Shown: positions 18,684 to 29,000, numbered from the stretch's first letter. The stretch is 64,000 bases of DNA from Streptococcus parasanguinis (GCF_023109675.1 NZ_JALDUR010000007.1:36605-100604), one strand, 5' to 3'. Notes: generated by a model from the letters alone, not told the origin. A program made the numbers and translations.

Positions 18684-19358
18684 TTAACTAGCAAGGTCTG
18701 AGGCTTTTACATTTGTTGTAAAGCCAGGTTTTGCTTCTTTTGGAGTTGAAGTTGCATCTACAACGTCATCGCCAATCAAGTTTGGATCATTGGCATCACC
18801 GAGGGCACGACGATTACGACGGCGAGAAGTGTTGGCTGTCTCTTCCGTTGTTACAGTATTATTTGCTGTTACACCTTGTCCAGCTGAAAGAGTTGGTGCT
18901 TCTTTTTTATCTGCAGATGTTGAAGCAGGTGCAGCATTATTTTCTGGCGTAGTTGCTTCTAATTTTGGTGTTGCAGCGGTTGATGTAGCTGTAGCAGTTG
19001 ATGTTGCTGAAGCTGCTGTGCTTGTGCTACTTGCTTCACTAGTTGAAGCAGGTGCTGTTGATGTTGCTGCAGCAGTTGAAGTCTCTGGTGCAGTGATTGC
19101 TGCGTTTGCATCATAAGTAGATGTCGTTGCAGCTGTTGATGTTGCTGAAGTTGCTATAGCTGTTGACGCTTCAGGCGCTTCTGATGCTGTTGCAACTGCT
19201 GCTACACTTTCACTTGTCGTATTTGTATTTTCTTCTGCGGCTGCACTTGCTGCTGTACCAACCATAACAAGTGTTCCCAATAGTACTGAGCAAACCCCCA
19301 CATTCAGTTTACGAATTGAGAATCTGCTAATACGATCATTAAATAAGTCTTTCCCCAT
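18684..19358 (-). CDS. N-terminal fragment of the CshA-like adhesin
   Basis: 224 residues ending at the premature TAA. It begins with the YSIRK/GS-type signal (FSIRKLNVGVCSVLLG), which directs secretion at the division septum, followed by a cleavage region near TAASAAAEE. Residues about 50-170 are low-complexity Ala, Thr and Ser. The segment RRRNRRALGD marks the junction to the folded N-terminal domain, as in other CshA-type proteins. Without the remainder it would be secreted as a short, unanchored peptide. ATG at 19358 follows GGAGG. Confidence 0.8.
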   Translation of the reverse strand: MGKDLFNDRISRFSIRKLNVGVCSVLLGTLVMVGTAASAAAEENTNTTSESVAAVATASEAPEASTAIATSATSTAATTSTYDANAAITAPETSTAAATSTAPASTSEASSTSTAASATSTATATSTAATPKLEATTPENNAAPASTSADKKEAPTLSAGQGVTANNTVTTEETANTSRRRNRRALGDANDPNLIGDDVVDATSTPKEAKPGFTTNVKASDLAS

Positions 19359-19430
19359 CTAATGGACCTCCATATTTATCTATAAATTAACATTCTTTTT
19401 AAAATTGTTTAGTTTTTACAAACCTTATCT

Positions 19431-19458
19431 ATTTTAACAAAATCCGAACGATTTTCAA
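19431..19458 (-). promoter_or_regulatory. Promoter of the CshA-like adhesin gene
   Basis: Minus-strand TTGAAA (19453-19458) and TAAAAT (19431-19436) with a 16-bp spacer, leaving a leader of about 65 nt. The intact promoter suggests the broken gene is still transcribed. Confidence 0.6.
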
Positions 19459-19561
19459 AACATATTGACTCAAAAATGAGTAAAAATTTTTAGCTAAAAT
19501 TGTTTTAATTCTAAAAGGATTTTACCAATTGATCAAGGTATCAAAAAACCTTGATTTATTA

Positions 19562-20401
19562 CTAAATGGCAAGATCGAACTTCAATTGTGGCTTCACTGG
19601 ATCATAATCGACCAGTTCAAAATCTTCTGGTTTGATGTCAAAGAAATTGGTTCCATCTGGTACATTCAAAACCAAGTGTGGCCGACAATCTGAAGGCTCC
19701 CGACGGAGTAACTCTTCAGCCTGTTCAAATTGATTGTCATAGATGTGAAGGTTATTAATGAAGTAAAAGAACTTCCCAACCTTCCAGCCAAAGTGCTTGG
19801 CAATCATCATCTGTAGGGCTACATATTGCATGGCATTGATATGGTGAGCTACCAACATATCATTCGAACGCTGGGTCAAGGTTGCATCTAGATAGATCTC
19901 TCCATCCACGCGCCGCACGTCAAACATGGTCTGAAAAGCACATGGCAAGAGTCCGTCGGTCTCCTCAAAGGCATCATAATCCCAGAGGGAAATAATATTG
20001 CGGCGATTCCAAGGATTAGCCTCTAATTGTTTGAGGATCTTATTCGTAATGTCATGCTTTTTGACAACAGCTCCATAGCGCTGACCGATCGTCCGGCTAT
20101 CTTTCACTTCCCAGTCATTCCAGTAGTGGACATTGTACTTATCTTCTAAAAGATCCAAGCTATTCGACTGATCCTGGTAGATCCAGAGCATCTCTTTGAT
20201 AGCGGATTTTATAGCGATGGGACGAAGGGTTGTAATAGGGAACTCGCCTTTTGCAAGATCAAACTCCATAAAGGCTCCCGTGATGTACTTGGAGTTGGCC
20301 GTTCTACCATCCTTGTACTTAGGGCGCGCCTGCTCTGACCAGACTCCTTCTTCCATGATTTTTCGAATGTTTTCTTTAAAAATTGTATCTGCTTTTGTCA
20401 T
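19562..20401 (-). CDS. thyA: Thymidylate synthase
   Basis: 279 residues, the length usual in streptococci. It methylates dUMP to dTMP using methylenetetrahydrofolate and releases dihydrofolate for folA. The catalytic Cys is in [13 protein letters not shown]; the [18 protein letters not shown] block binds phosphate and nucleotide, and [13 protein letters not shown] is the conserved C-terminal half. It has its own AAGGAGA ribosome site. An ATCAAGG/CCTTGAT inverted repeat lies just after the stop but lacks a T run on this strand. Confidence 0.97.
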   Translation of the reverse strand: MTKADTIFKENIRKIMEEGVWSEQARPKYKDGRTANSKYITGAFMEFDLAKGEFPITTLRPIAIKSAIKEMLWIYQDQSNSLDLLEDKYNVHYWNDWEVKDSRTIGQRYGAVVKKHDITNKILKQLEANPWNRRNIISLWDYDAFEETDGLLPCAFQTMFDVRRVDGEIYLDATLTQRSNDMLVAHHINAMQYVALQMMIAKHFGWKVGKFFYFINNLHIYDNQFEQAEELLRREPSDCRPHLVLNVPDGTNFFDIKPEDFELVDYDPVKPQLKFDLAI

Positions 20402-20448
20402 ATACTCTCCTTGAATCCAGTTTTGTCTTCATTATATCACAGGAGGCA

Positions 20449-20483
20449 GAAAAAAAGGAGATCCCAGCACGAGCCAGATCTCC
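20449..20483 (-). terminator. Terminator of the glucokinase gene
   Basis: Stem GGAGATC/GATCTCC (20457-20483) with a T run on the minus strand, directly after glcK. Confidence 0.9.
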
Positions 20484-20491
20484 ATTTCATC

Positions 20492-21451
20492 TTATTGTAA
20501 TACAAGGGATGCAGCACCGATGACACCGGCGTCATTTCCCAAAGTAGCAAGTGCCAATTGAGTAGATTCACGCACTTGTGGGAATGAGTTTTCTTCAAAG
20601 ACCTTGCGCACACCATCCAAGAGGAAGTCTCCAGCAGCGGAAACCCCACCACCGATAACGATCTTAGATGGGTTCAAGGTTGAACCGATGTTAGCAGCAG
20701 CAAGTCCAAGGTAACGTGAGAAGTTCTTGTAGACGATCAAAGCAAGAGCATCGCCTTCTTTTGCCAGGTCAAAGACCGTTTTAGCCGTTACTTCTTCTCC
20801 GTTGTCGATCAAGACTTTCAATTGAGAGTCCCCTTCGTACTCATCGGCATAACGACGAGTCAAATTGACGATACCTGTTGCAGATGCAACCGTTTCAAGA
20901 CAGCCTTTTTTACCACAGGTACATTGGATTGGATCATCAAAGTCAACAGTGATGTGACCAAGCTCACCAGCAGCTCCACGTACACCGTGCAAGAGACGAC
21001 CTTCAGCGACGATCCCACCGCCGACACCAGTACCAAGGGTCATGAAGACTACATCCGGTTGGTTTTCACCAGCCCCTTTCCAACGTTCACCCAAAGCAGC
21101 AACGTTGGCATCATTATCGATAAAGAATGGAATATGAAGGGCAGTTTCGATCTTTTCTTTGACTGGTTGAAGGGTCTTCCAGTTCAAGTTGTAGGCACCG
21201 ATAACTGTACCTTTTTCACGGTCAACGACACCAGGTGATCCCATTCCAATTCCTTGGAACTCAGAAGCATCAAGCCCAAGCATTTTCAAACGATGCGCGA
21301 TGGATTCGATCATATCATCTACGATATGGCCACCTTCATCCAAGATATTTGTTTTAATAGACCATTTTTCTTGAACTTCCCCATCCAAAGTAAGGATGGC
21401 AAACTTAATTGAAGTTCCTCCAAGGTCAATCCCAATAATTTTTTTAGACAT
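20492..21451 (-). CDS. glcK: Glucokinase (ROK family)
   Basis: 319 residues. It phosphorylates cytosolic glucose to glucose-6-phosphate with ATP, serving glucose released from di- and oligosaccharides. The N-terminal phosphate loop is DLGGTSIK; the ROK zinc site is CTCGKKGCLE with an upstream His in GELGHITVDF; the sugar-binding NDANVAALGE motif holds the catalytic Asp. It stands as a single gene between thyA and a DUF308-type membrane gene, with a TATAAT box at 21490-21495 on the minus strand. Confidence 0.96.
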   Translation of the reverse strand: MSKKIIGIDLGGTSIKFAILTLDGEVQEKWSIKTNILDEGGHIVDDMIESIAHRLKMLGLDASEFQGIGMGSPGVVDREKGTVIGAYNLNWKTLQPVKEKIETALHIPFFIDNDANVAALGERWKGAGENQPDVVFMTLGTGVGGGIVAEGRLLHGVRGAAGELGHITVDFDDPIQCTCGKKGCLETVASATGIVNLTRRYADEYEGDSQLKVLIDNGEEVTAKTVFDLAKEGDALALIVYKNFSRYLGLAAANIGSTLNPSKIVIGGGVSAAGDFLLDGVRKVFEENSFPQVRESTQLALATLGNDAGVIGAASLVLQ

Positions 21452-21537
21452 CTGTAACTCCTTTCAAACTTGTAAACACTTACAGATCTATTATATCAGA
21501 CTTTTTATCAAACGCAAAGGTTTGCACGTAACTTTTC

Positions 21538-22056
21538 TTAACTTTTTAACAAGAGACTAAAGGATTGAAATCCTAAAATGAGGAAAATCAAACCAATAAT
21601 ATTTAATAGAAAGACGCTAATCGAAAGCGGACTGACAATTAAGAACAAGCCGATAAAGAGCTGTACCAAGGCAAAGAATATATAGCGTTTGGAAAGTTCT
21701 TCAATTTTCTTAGAATAGAAATTAGCTTTTCGGAAGTTTAGAATCGAACGGTAGATCAGCCAAATTCCTAAAGTGACTGGAAAGACAATCGGCAAGGTCT
21801 TGTAGCCATAGAGCAGTAAGTAGACCGCAAAAACCAAGGCGACCATACTATGAAAGAGCTGTTGCTGCTGAATGATACCAGCCTGACGCAATCGGTAATA
21901 GCGTGAAAAACGCGAAAGGGAGATTAAAAAGAAACCACAGGAAATCAACCAGCTAAACGAGCCGATGTGCTCAATCGGATTGATAAACAAGACGATACCG
22001 ATAATGGTAAAAATAGTGGCTGAAATCCCAAGGGATATCCGGTTCAATTGATTCAT
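21538..22056 (-). CDS. Small multi-helix membrane protein (HdeD/DUF308-like)
   Basis: 172 residues with about six predicted membrane helices arranged as hairpin repeats and short charged loops (SRYYRLRQ, RKANFYSKKIEELSKR). The pattern resembles HdeD/DUF308 proteins, but the match is to overall layout, not to a signature motif. It starts 10 bp after the ABC-F gene and so is probably the last gene of the degV-dapB-cca operon. Function unknown. Confidence 0.75.
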   Translation of the reverse strand: MNQLNRISLGISATIFTIIGIVLFINPIEHIGSFSWLISCGFFLISLSRFSRYYRLRQAGIIQQQQLFHSMVALVFAVYLLLYGYKTLPIVFPVTLGIWLIYRSILNFRKANFYSKKIEELSKRYIFFALVQLFIGLFLIVSPLSISVFLLNIIGLIFLILGFQSFSLLLKS

Positions 22057-22065
22057 AGGGCCTCC

Positions 22066-23934
22066 TTATTCATCTAATTCGCTCAGGTATTCATAGCGAT
22101 CGTACTTCTCAAGCAATCGCTCATTTTCCTGATCCAATTCCTTTTGAAGGGCTGACAATTTGCCAAAGTCAGAGCCGTTTTCATTCATCTCCACTTCAAT
22201 CTCTGCGATCCGATTTTCAATGGCTTCGATATCTGCTTCAATGCTTGCCCACTCTTGCTTTTCCATGTAGCTCATGCGTTTCTTCTCTTCTTTTGGCTTG
22301 ACAGGTTTCTCTTTTTCAACCTTGTGACTGGCCGTTACTTGAGCTGCTTCAAAGGCTTTTTCATCCAGGTAATCCGTATAATTGCCAAAGAACTCCCGAA
22401 TGCCCCCGTTTTCAAAAGCCAGGATCTTGCTTGCAACCTTGTCTAGGAAATAGCGGTCGTGGCTAACGGTAATAACGGGACCTCCAAAGTTTTGAAGGAA
22501 GTTTTCCAAAACTGTCAGGGTAGCGATATCCAAGTCATTGGTCGGCTCATCGAGGAGAAGCACATTGGGTTTTTCAATCAAGAGTTTTAAGAGAAAGAGC
22601 CGCTTCTTCTCACCACCGGAGAGTTTTTCGATCAAGGTTCCGTGCATGGAACGTGGGAAGAGAAATTGCTCCAAGAGATCTGCAATTGATGTCGTCCCAA
22701 CGGTCGTCTTCACTTCCTCAGCAACTTCCTGGAGGAAATTAATCACGCGCTTGCTCTCATCCAAACCATCGATTTGTTGTGAGAAATAAGCCACCCTCAC
22801 GGTTTCTCCGATGATGACTTGCCCTGACTGAGGCTGGAGTCGCTCGGCGATCAGATTGAGTAGGGTCGATTTTCCGACGCCATTATCCCCGACAATCCCG
22901 ATGCGGTCCTTATTTTGCACCAAGAGGTTAAAGTCCTGTATAATCGGCTTGTTTTCAAAAGCAAAACTCACATCTTTAAACTCGATAACTTTCTTTCCGA
23001 TTCGGCTGGTCTCAAAGTTCATCTCCAAATCTGTCTGGCTGCTTTGACCAGACAAGTCTTGCTTGAGATCATGGAACCGATTGATGCGTGCCTGTTGCTT
23101 GGTCGCACGCGCCTGAGGTTGACGCCGCATCCAGGTCAACTCCTGCTTATAGAGTTGCTGCTTCTTATGAAGAAGGGCTGCATCACGCTCGTCTTGCTCA
23201 GCCTTTAAGCGGACATAATCCTGGTAGTTGCCCTGATACTCGATCAAGCCACCTCGATCCAGCTCAAAGATCCGCGTCGAGATATTATCCAAGAAATAGC
23301 GATCGTGGGTAATGAAGAGCACAGTTTTCTTAGAGTTCTTCAAGAAATTAGTCAACCACTCGATAGTATCAATGTCCAGGTGGTTGGTCGGCTCATCTAG
23401 TAAGAGCAGGTCATGGTGAGACAGCAAAACTTGGGCCAGTTGCACCCGACGACGCAAGCCCCCAGATAGGTCCCCAACTTTGGCGTTCAAGTCTTCAATT
23501 CCAAGTTTGGAAAGGACTGTCTTGACCTGACTCTCAATTTCCCAAGCATTGAGCGAATCCATCTCCGACATGACCTTTTCAAGACGGGCTTGGTTCTCTT
23601 CTCGGTAATCCGCCATCAAAAATTCATAATCGCGAATGAGCTGCATTTCACGCAAATCACTAGATAGCACCGTATCCAGAACTGTCTTTTGATCATCAAA
23701 GTCTGGTTCCTGGGTCAAGTAGCCAATTGTATAATCACTCTTGGCAGAAAAAGGACTCACATCTCCATCAAAGCCAGAGCGACCCGACAACACATCTAAC
23801 AGCGTGGTTTTTCCAGTCCCATTGACCCCGATCAATCCGATCCGATCCAAGTCGTGAATGATAAAGGAAATCTCACGAAAGACGGTCTTATCTCCGACAG
23901 ATTTGGTTAATTTATCGACAATAAAATCGCTCAT
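22066..23934 (-). CDS. ABC-F family ATPase
   Basis: 622 residues with two ABC ATPase domains and no membrane segment. Domain 1 has Walker [10 protein letters not shown] and LSGGLRRR; domain 2 has GDNGVGKST and LSGGEKKR; both Walker B motifs end [11 protein letters not shown] or [11 protein letters not shown]. The interdomain linker (about residues 230-310) is rich in Gln and Arg, as in translation-factor ABC-F proteins that bind the ribosomal E site, and a C-terminal coiled coil follows residue 530, which suggests the Uup/YfmR type. It overlaps cca by 4 bp. A role in ribosome rescue is likely; a resistance function is not indicated. Confidence 0.92.
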   Translation of the reverse strand: MSDFIVDKLTKSVGDKTVFREISFIIHDLDRIGLIGVNGTGKTTLLDVLSGRSGFDGDVSPFSAKSDYTIGYLTQEPDFDDQKTVLDTVLSSDLREMQLIRDYEFLMADYREENQARLEKVMSEMDSLNAWEIESQVKTVLSKLGIEDLNAKVGDLSGGLRRRVQLAQVLLSHHDLLLLDEPTNHLDIDTIEWLTNFLKNSKKTVLFITHDRYFLDNISTRIFELDRGGLIEYQGNYQDYVRLKAEQDERDAALLHKKQQLYKQELTWMRRQPQARATKQQARINRFHDLKQDLSGQSSQTDLEMNFETSRIGKKVIEFKDVSFAFENKPIIQDFNLLVQNKDRIGIVGDNGVGKSTLLNLIAERLQPQSGQVIIGETVRVAYFSQQIDGLDESKRVINFLQEVAEEVKTTVGTTSIADLLEQFLFPRSMHGTLIEKLSGGEKKRLFLLKLLIEKPNVLLLDEPTNDLDIATLTVLENFLQNFGGPVITVSHDRYFLDKVASKILAFENGGIREFFGNYTDYLDEKAFEAAQVTASHKVEKEKPVKPKEEKKRMSYMEKQEWASIEADIEAIENRIAEIEVEMNENGSDFGKLSALQKELDQENERLLEKYDRYEYLSELDE

Positions 23935-25142
23935 TTTTCCTCCTCTTTTGCTTGCTGGATATAGGCAATGATAGCCTCTTTTTCATTGGCCAGTTTCCCA
24001 TCGACAATGGCATATTCAATTTTTGTCAAAATCTCTCCCAAGGCTGGACCTGGTTGAAAACCGTATTCTTTGATCAGCATGCCACCATTGACCACCACTT
24101 CATGCTTATCATGAATGGTCAAGCTATCATAGACACGCTCAATGGCCAAATAATCCACACTCAAGGCATACGCTTCCCGGAGCTCTTCAGCCACTAGCAA
24201 CAAACGCTTCTCATACTTGTAGCAGGCACGCTTGTCTAGACTTCCATTTTCTCGTAGCTTTAGAATCTCCACGATCTGCTCCACCGTCTTAGCAAAGTCT
24301 CTAGAGGTCTTCCATTTCTTAAAGAATTTTGGAATATCTTGAATCTCTAGTGCTAAGACCAAAGCAGCCCAGGCTTGCTCAGAAGTTGAAAAGGTATATT
24401 CCAACTCTATGTCAAACAAATGCTCGATAGCTTCTTTACGATCCTTCATCTCTGGCAGATAGTGATAGGCTCCACTGGCCAGCATAGCCTCCAAGCCTTG
24501 TCTCCAGTATGGAGAAAGCAAGAGCTTATCAAACTCGATGAAGGTGCGCTCTACTGAAATCTTCTCTAGTAATGGCGCACACTCCTTCATAGCGTCAAAG
24601 GTTGCCTCTTCTAATTCAAAGCCAAGACTGGCTTGAAAACGAAAGCCTCGCATGATCCGGAGCGCATCTTCGTTAAAGCGTTCGTGAGGAAGCCCAACCG
24701 CCCGAAGGACCTTGTTTTCTAAATCTTCTAGTCCATGAAAGAGGTCAACAATTTCTCCTTTTTCATTTAAAGCAAAGGCATTGACGGTGAAATCACGGCG
24801 CTTGAGGTCTTCTTCAAGTGAGCGTACAAAAGACACCGAGCTCGGGCGACGATAATCGACATAGACATCCTCCGTCCGGAAGGTCGTAATTTCATATTCT
24901 TGACCATTTTCAAGAACCAAGACGGTCCCATGTTCGATACCGACATCTACTGTTCGATCAAAAATCGCCTTGGTCTCTTCTGGGTATGAGGAGGAAGCGA
25001 TATCGACATCGTGAATTGGACGATCCAAGAGGGCATCACGGACAGATCCCCCTACAAAATAGGCCTCAAAACCAGCTGCTTTAATCTTCTCTAATATTGG
25101 TAAAGCCTCCTGAAACTCAGAAGGCATCTTTTCTAATCTCAT
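23931..25142 (-). CDS. cca: CCA tRNA nucleotidyltransferase
   Basis: 403 residues. It adds or repairs the 3' CCA of tRNAs using CTP and ATP. The class II nucleotidyltransferase head has [10 protein letters not shown] and the catalytic pair DVDIASSS; the template [11 protein letters not shown] and the neck block [18 protein letters not shown] follow, with a helical body and tail. It overlaps dapB by 4 bp upstream and the ABC-F gene by 4 bp downstream, so the genes are tightly coupled. Confidence 0.96.
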   Translation of the reverse strand: MRLEKMPSEFQEALPILEKIKAAGFEAYFVGGSVRDALLDRPIHDVDIASSSYPEETKAIFDRTVDVGIEHGTVLVLENGQEYEITTFRTEDVYVDYRRPSSVSFVRSLEEDLKRRDFTVNAFALNEKGEIVDLFHGLEDLENKVLRAVGLPHERFNEDALRIMRGFRFQASLGFELEEATFDAMKECAPLLEKISVERTFIEFDKLLLSPYWRQGLEAMLASGAYHYLPEMKDRKEAIEHLFDIELEYTFSTSEQAWAALVLALEIQDIPKFFKKWKTSRDFAKTVEQIVEILKLRENGSLDKRACYKYEKRLLLVAEELREAYALSVDYLAIERVYDSLTIHDKHEVVVNGGMLIKEYGFQPGPALGEILTKIEYAIVDGKLANEKEAIIAYIQQAKEEEK

Positions 25143-25906
25143 AGTAAGTGTTCCAAACCATAAACAAGCTCATGACGCTTGACAACTTCTTTAATCCCTA
25201 GATTTACTCCTGTCATGAAGGAAACACGATCATAGGAATCATGACGGAGAGTCAACCCTTCGCCTTGGCTACCAAAAATCACCTCTTGGTGAGCGACTAG
25301 GCCAGGTAATCGAACCGAATGGATGCGCATCCCTTCAAACTCTGCCCCTCTTGCACCAGGCATCAACTCTTCTTCATCTGCTGCACCTTGCTGGATTTTC
25401 TCGCGTTTCTCAGAGATCAGCTCAGCTGTCTTAATCGCTGTTCCACTCGGAGCATCTTTTTTCTTATCATGGTGCAGTTCGATGATTTCCACATTTGGGA
25501 AATACTTGGCCGCTTGCGCTGCAAATTGCATCAAGAGCACAGCTCCAATAGCAAAGTTCGGAGCAATCAAGCCCCCCAAATCCTTTTCACGCGAAAGGTC
25601 TGTCAATTCCTGGATCTGCTCAGGAGTGAATCCAGTCGTTCCCACAACAGGAGCAAAGCCATTTTCAATTGCAAAGCGAGTATTCTCGTAAGCAACCTTT
25701 GGCATGGTAAAGTCCACCCAAACATCTGCTTCAAGACCTACGACATCTTCTTTGCGGTTAAAGACGGGGACCCCTGCAACCTCTGTCTCATCAGTAAATG
25801 GATCGATCAAGCCAGCTAGTTCTAGCTCAGGATCTTCAGAAACCATCTGGTAGGCTGCTTGTCCCATTTTCCCCTTGAAACCTGCAATAATGACTTTAAT
25901 TGACAT
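25139..25906 (-). CDS. dapB: 4-hydroxy-tetrahydrodipicolinate reductase
   Basis: 255 residues. It reduces the dapA product with NAD(P)H in the lysine/diaminopimelate pathway; in streptococci this supplies lysine for protein and the peptidoglycan stem. The N-terminal nucleotide motif is [12 protein letters not shown], a variant of the usual GxxGxMG; the substrate block is [15 protein letters not shown] with the catalytic His pair and Lys. The ATG at 25906 follows AAGGAGAATTCT; an 11-codon extension overlaps the end of the DegV gene and is rejected. Confidence 0.95.
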   Translation of the reverse strand: MSIKVIIAGFKGKMGQAAYQMVSEDPELELAGLIDPFTDETEVAGVPVFNRKEDVVGLEADVWVDFTMPKVAYENTRFAIENGFAPVVGTTGFTPEQIQELTDLSREKDLGGLIAPNFAIGAVLLMQFAAQAAKYFPNVEIIELHHDKKKDAPSGTAIKTAELISEKREKIQQGAADEEELMPGARGAEFEGMRIHSVRLPGLVAHQEVIFGSQGEGLTLRHDSYDRVSFMTGVNLGIKEVVKRHELVYGLEHLL

Positions 25907-25916
25907 AGAATTCTCC

Positions 25917-26765
25917 TTAAACGATAGGGATATACCCAACTGCTAAGCTATGGTCGCCTAAGTGCGTCCCAATCACGCCTCCAAAGGTAGCAAAAGGAAT
26001 TTCTCCCTCTACCCCTTCAGCCACCAACATCTGACGAAGCGCTTCGGCTTTTTCAGGTACATTAGCATGGATGATAAAGACTTGGTAATGACCTCCGGTG
26101 AGTCCTTCATCAACGATTTCTACCAAGCGTTTCATAGCTTTCTTTTCCGTACGGACTTTTTCAAAAACTTCGATGACACCTTGGTCATTAAAATGAAGGA
26201 TCGGCTTGATACTCAAGAGATTGCCAATGATGGCAGCGCCATTTGACAGGCGTCCCCCCTTGACCAAGTGATTCAAATCATCGACCATAATATAGGCAGT
26301 GGTCCCATCAATCTGGTGTTGGACATTGGCCACAATCTCATCAAACAAACGACCTTCACCAGCCCATTTCAAGCAATCTTCTACCATCATTCCTAATGGA
26401 GCGCTAGTGATTTTTGAGTCAGGAAATTCGACGGTCAAGCCTTCAAATTCGTCCTTCAAATATTGGATATTTTGGTAAAATCCAGAAATGCCTGATGACA
26501 AGAAGAGACCAAGAGCATGCGTATAACCTTTAGCTGTCAAACCAGATAAGAGTTCTTCTAACGCTGCCACACTCGGTTGGCTGGTCTTTGGTAATTCCTT
26601 AGACGCAGCCATCTTTTGGTAGAACTCGTCGTGTGTCAGATTCTTCCCTTCCACATAGGATTCTCCATCGATATAGATCGGAATGTCTAAAATAAATAAG
26701 TCGTCGTGATGGAGAAGGTGCTGCGGTAAATAGGCAGACGAATCCGTAATCACTGCTAATTTCAT
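25917..26765 (-). CDS. DegV family fatty-acid-binding protein
   Basis: 282 residues. DegV proteins bind a fatty acid and, as FakB, present it to the kinase FakA for phosphorylation. The start [14 protein letters not shown], the LPKTSQPS ligand-binding motif and [10 protein letters not shown] are characteristic, as is [17 protein letters not shown]. It is followed 10 bp later by dapB and preceded 3 bp by the DUF1149 gene. Which fatty acid it prefers cannot be read from the sequence. Confidence 0.93.
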   Translation of the reverse strand: MKLAVITDSSAYLPQHLLHHDDLFILDIPIYIDGESYVEGKNLTHDEFYQKMAASKELPKTSQPSVAALEELLSGLTAKGYTHALGLFLSSGISGFYQNIQYLKDEFEGLTVEFPDSKITSAPLGMMVEDCLKWAGEGRLFDEIVANVQHQIDGTTAYIMVDDLNHLVKGGRLSNGAAIIGNLLSIKPILHFNDQGVIEVFEKVRTEKKAMKRLVEIVDEGLTGGHYQVFIIHANVPEKAEALRQMLVAEGVEGEIPFATFGGVIGTHLGDHSLAVGYIPIV

Positions 26766-26768
26766 TGA

Positions 26769-27143
26769 TTAAAACTCCAAATTAATACCCGGTAAATCAA
26801 GGGCAATTTCTGTAACTTCATAAGTCAAACGGTTGAGCATATTCAAGCAAGGGCGAGCCAATTCTTCCACTTCGTCTTTGCTGAATTCGCTTGGTTCATT
26901 GACATAACGACCAAACAAGTGGTTGATTTGAGTGATGGTTCCGCTGATCACAAAACCGTCAAAAACGATCATGTAGCTCAAGATGACAATCAAAGAAGTC
27001 GTGTTTTGTTCTTGATCACGATTGATCAATTGAAAGTTTACATCTACTTTTGTTTCAGGGATGCCATTTTCTTTTTCCCACTCAAAATTACGAGCGTCAT
27101 AGTGGTATTGGCTGACAAATTCTTTTTCACGTTGAATATCCAT
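26769..27143 (-). CDS. DUF1149 family protein
   Basis: 124 residues, soluble, with no signal peptide. It resembles the conserved DUF1149 family, which is SecB-like in fold, with an acidic N-terminus, a beta-rich core (VDVNFQLINRD, TSLIVILSYMIVFDGFVISG) and a C-terminal helix. Found next to degV and dapB in streptococci. First gene of this operon; the function is not established. Confidence 0.85.
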   Translation of the reverse strand: MDIQREKEFVSQYHYDARNFEWEKENGIPETKVDVNFQLINRDQEQNTTSLIVILSYMIVFDGFVISGTITQINHLFGRYVNEPSEFSKDEVEELARPCLNMLNRLTYEVTEIALDLPGINLEF

Positions 27144-27234
27144 TTTTATTCTCCTAAAAATATGCGATAGGCTTATTATATCATAATTCAGCTCAAGATA
27201 CCAACGCCGAATGAGGTGATTTTTTCGCTAGTAC

Positions 27235-27270
27235 AAGAAGAAAAGACCAGGGAAGTTTGGCCAGTCTTTA
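27235..27270 (-). terminator. Terminator after the 27.3-kb secreted-protein gene
   Basis: Hairpin arms AAAGAC/GTCTTT with an imperfect inner part, followed on the minus strand by TTTTCTTCTTG. The T-rich plus strand may also make it work for opposing transcription. Confidence 0.65.
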
Positions 27271-27344
27271 ACTTGTTTTTCTCAATTCTTCTATAACTCT
27301 TTTGTAAGGATCGAAAAAACAAGATAAAGACTTTTGAATGACGA

Positions 27345-27782
27345 TTAGTCATAATAATACCAACCGCCATCCCTATAAATTCTTATGGGTTGCATCTCAT
27401 AAATTCCAAATTCTTTTGGTGTGCTGGTAGCATTATCTAAAGAAAAGCCAACCATGAATTTCGTTTGTTCATTCTGATTCACCTTTCCTCTAAGAGTTAA
27501 CATATAGCCACCACCTTGAGGTGTTCCATTGCCTACTTGTCCAACTTCCATACTATCCCAATCAAACTGGACACTATCAACTTTCGGGCTCAACGATTTT
27601 ACAAAATCAGCCATATCTTTTTCCTGTTCCTTTAAATAAGCCAGTTGCTTCTCTTTCGCACTGAGTTGCTTACTTGCTTGGGCGTCATTTGTAAATATAT
27701 TTTTCTTTTGATTCGTAAGGATCACACCCCCTGCTATTACAGAGGTAATAGCTAAAAGAATGATCAGTTTCCCTTTTTTCAT
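27345..27782 (-). CDS. Membrane-anchored small protein, paralogue of the 29.1-kb gene
   Basis: 145 residues: an N-terminal hydrophobic helix (about residues 5-22) that is an uncleaved anchor or signal peptide, then a charged helical stretch (KEKQLAYLKEQEKDM) and a beta-rich domain with FVKSLSPKVDSVQFDWD and VGNGTPQGGG. The latter blocks are shared with the protein at 29058-29495. The ATG at 27782 has a perfect AGGAGG site; 21 upstream in-frame codons are ignored. Not recognised as any named family. The shared GNGTPQ.GG motif could be useful for searches. Confidence 0.8.
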   Translation of the reverse strand: MKKGKLIILLAITSVIAGGVILTNQKKNIFTNDAQASKQLSAKEKQLAYLKEQEKDMADFVKSLSPKVDSVQFDWDSMEVGQVGNGTPQGGGYMLTLRGKVNQNEQTKFMVGFSLDNATSTPKEFGIYEMQPIRIYRDGGWYYYD

Positions 27783-27869
27783 GATCCGTCCTCCTAGAAA
27801 AGGAAAAGTTGTTCCAATTATAACGAAATCTGATTTGATTGGCAATTTTCTTTACTAGTTTGTGAGGTT

Positions 27870-27900
27870 GAAAAAAAGAAAGACCGGAGACCCGACCTTT
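27870..27900 (-). terminator. Terminator of the 27.9-kb gene
   Basis: Nine-pair stem AAAGGTCGG/CCGGTCTTT with two wobble pairs and loop GTCT, then a long T run on the minus strand. Confidence 0.85.
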
Positions 27901-27917
27901 CTCTGAACAAAGAATAC

Positions 27918-29000
27918 CTAATGGCGCTCGACCAAAACCTGACGTTGCTTGTTTAGCTCATCGTCCTTTTGTACATCATAATATCTGTCAAACTCATCCT
28001 TGGTATTCACTTGATGGACCAGACCATCAGAACTCAATTCTGCTGGAATCGTAATTCCTTCATAGAGATTCGTATTATCAGGAACGAAAAGTTGGTACAA
28101 GTCGATAAACTGTTGAACATTGCCGTAAACTCTATCATTTTCAAGTTTTGAGTCTAAAAGGATGTAAAATTGAGAATCTTTTTCTGACAATAATTGATAT
28201 ACTTTGGGAGAATATTTTTCTAAAACGCTTCCTTTTAGATACTTTTTATTGAACATTATTTGATTTTGATGGTTCCAATCATAATACGAAATCGTATTTA
28301 ATTTACTATTCATATCTGACAGTCGTTCTCTCAATTCACCTAGAGCTACACTAGGTATCTCAGTATTCTGATCTTCTTTATGATCTTCCCATTCTATTGT
28401 TTTAGTTTCCAAATTCATCCAAACTTGTTTTCGATAAGAAAGATCATGGCCAGATTCATATGTAGAAATAGGTAAGTAAAATTTACCATTCATTTCAGCA
28501 ATATTTCCTATGGCTGTTGGGACATAGTTAGCATTGTATTTCGCAAACAGTTTATAGAGATCTACCTCTGATTCTTCTAATTTCTTATTTGCTATTTTAT
28601 AAATTGATAATGTGTAGTAATTTTCTGAGTTATTTTTTGATGACATTATTTTAGGCTTATAGGAATCAAGCTTCATATTCTCTCTAACAATGTAATTTTC
28701 ATTGGATGCTCCATGTATATTATTTAAATAGTTCCTGCTGGTTTTTGAACCATACTTTAATACTAAGTCATCTTCCTTTTTTGTTTGGCTCTTCCAATGA
28801 ACTGCGACACCTCGACCGTCCTCTAAAAATTCATAGGAATCAATTTTCCATTTCCCAGTATATAAAAATAACTTTTCATATTTATCACGCTCCTGCTTGG
28901 CTTTTTCTATTTTTTGCTGATGTTGATAGGCAAAAAGTCCAAAAACAGCGACTGCAATTGCTAGAACTAACGAAGTAGCAATAATTATTTTCTTTTTCAT
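27918..29000 (-). CDS. Membrane-anchored extracellular protein of unknown function
   Basis: 360 residues. One N-terminal membrane helix (about residues 4-23) with a Lys-rich start, then a short coiled stretch (QHQQKIEKAKQERDKYEK) and a soluble outer-face domain. No lipobox, sortase signal or enzyme motif was found. The region around 40-100 reads like a beta-propeller or beta-sandwich start (WKIDSYEFLEDGRGVAVHW). The ATG follows AAAAAAGATAA, a weak ribosome site. It lies between two paralogous small proteins, which suggests a shared accessory function. Confidence 0.75.
   Translation of the reverse strand: MKKKIIIATSLVLAIAVAVFGLFAYQHQQKIEKAKQERDKYEKLFLYTGKWKIDSYEFLEDGRGVAVHWKSQTKKEDDLVLKYGSKTSRNYLNNIHGASNENYIVRENMKLDSYKPKIMSSKNNSENYYTLSIYKIANKKLEESEVDLYKLFAKYNANYVPTAIGNIAEMNGKFYLPISTYESGHDLSYRKQVWMNLETKTIEWEDHKEDQNTEIPSVALGELRERLSDMNSKLNTISYYDWNHQNQIMFNKKYLKGSVLEKYSPKVYQLLSEKDSQFYILLDSKLENDRVYGNVQQFIDLYQLFVPDNTNLYEGITIPAELSSDGLVHQVNTKDEFDRYYDVQKDDELNKQRQVLVERH

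Larger units (their letters stand above)
11322..19358 (-). pseudogene. CshA-like fibrillar LPxTG adhesin, interrupted by one in-frame stop
   Basis: One continuous reading frame of 2,679 codons, broken only by TAA at 18684-18686 (codon 225). The sequence on both sides reads in the same frame and continues an identifiable domain (DLAS, stop, ISWLDFGETANW), so this is a point nonsense change rather than a frameshift. Architecture: YSIRK-type signal peptide, Ala/Thr/Ser-rich region, non-repetitive domains including a GEVEDF motif near residue 680, one divergent and 15 clear CshA-type repeats, two MucBP-like units (YVDENGDPIPG type), a Pro-rich wall-spanning segment and LPNTG with hydrophobic anchor and KRKKED tail. 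It could be a real inactivation, a programmed switch or a sequencing error. CshA of S. gordonii is a fibronectin-binding fibril protein of similar size. Confidence 0.85.

Noticed and set aside
19528..19558. ATCAAGG/CCTTGAT hairpin after thyA as a terminator
   Set aside because: No T run on the minus strand after the stem; the T-rich tail is on the other strand, where no gene ends.
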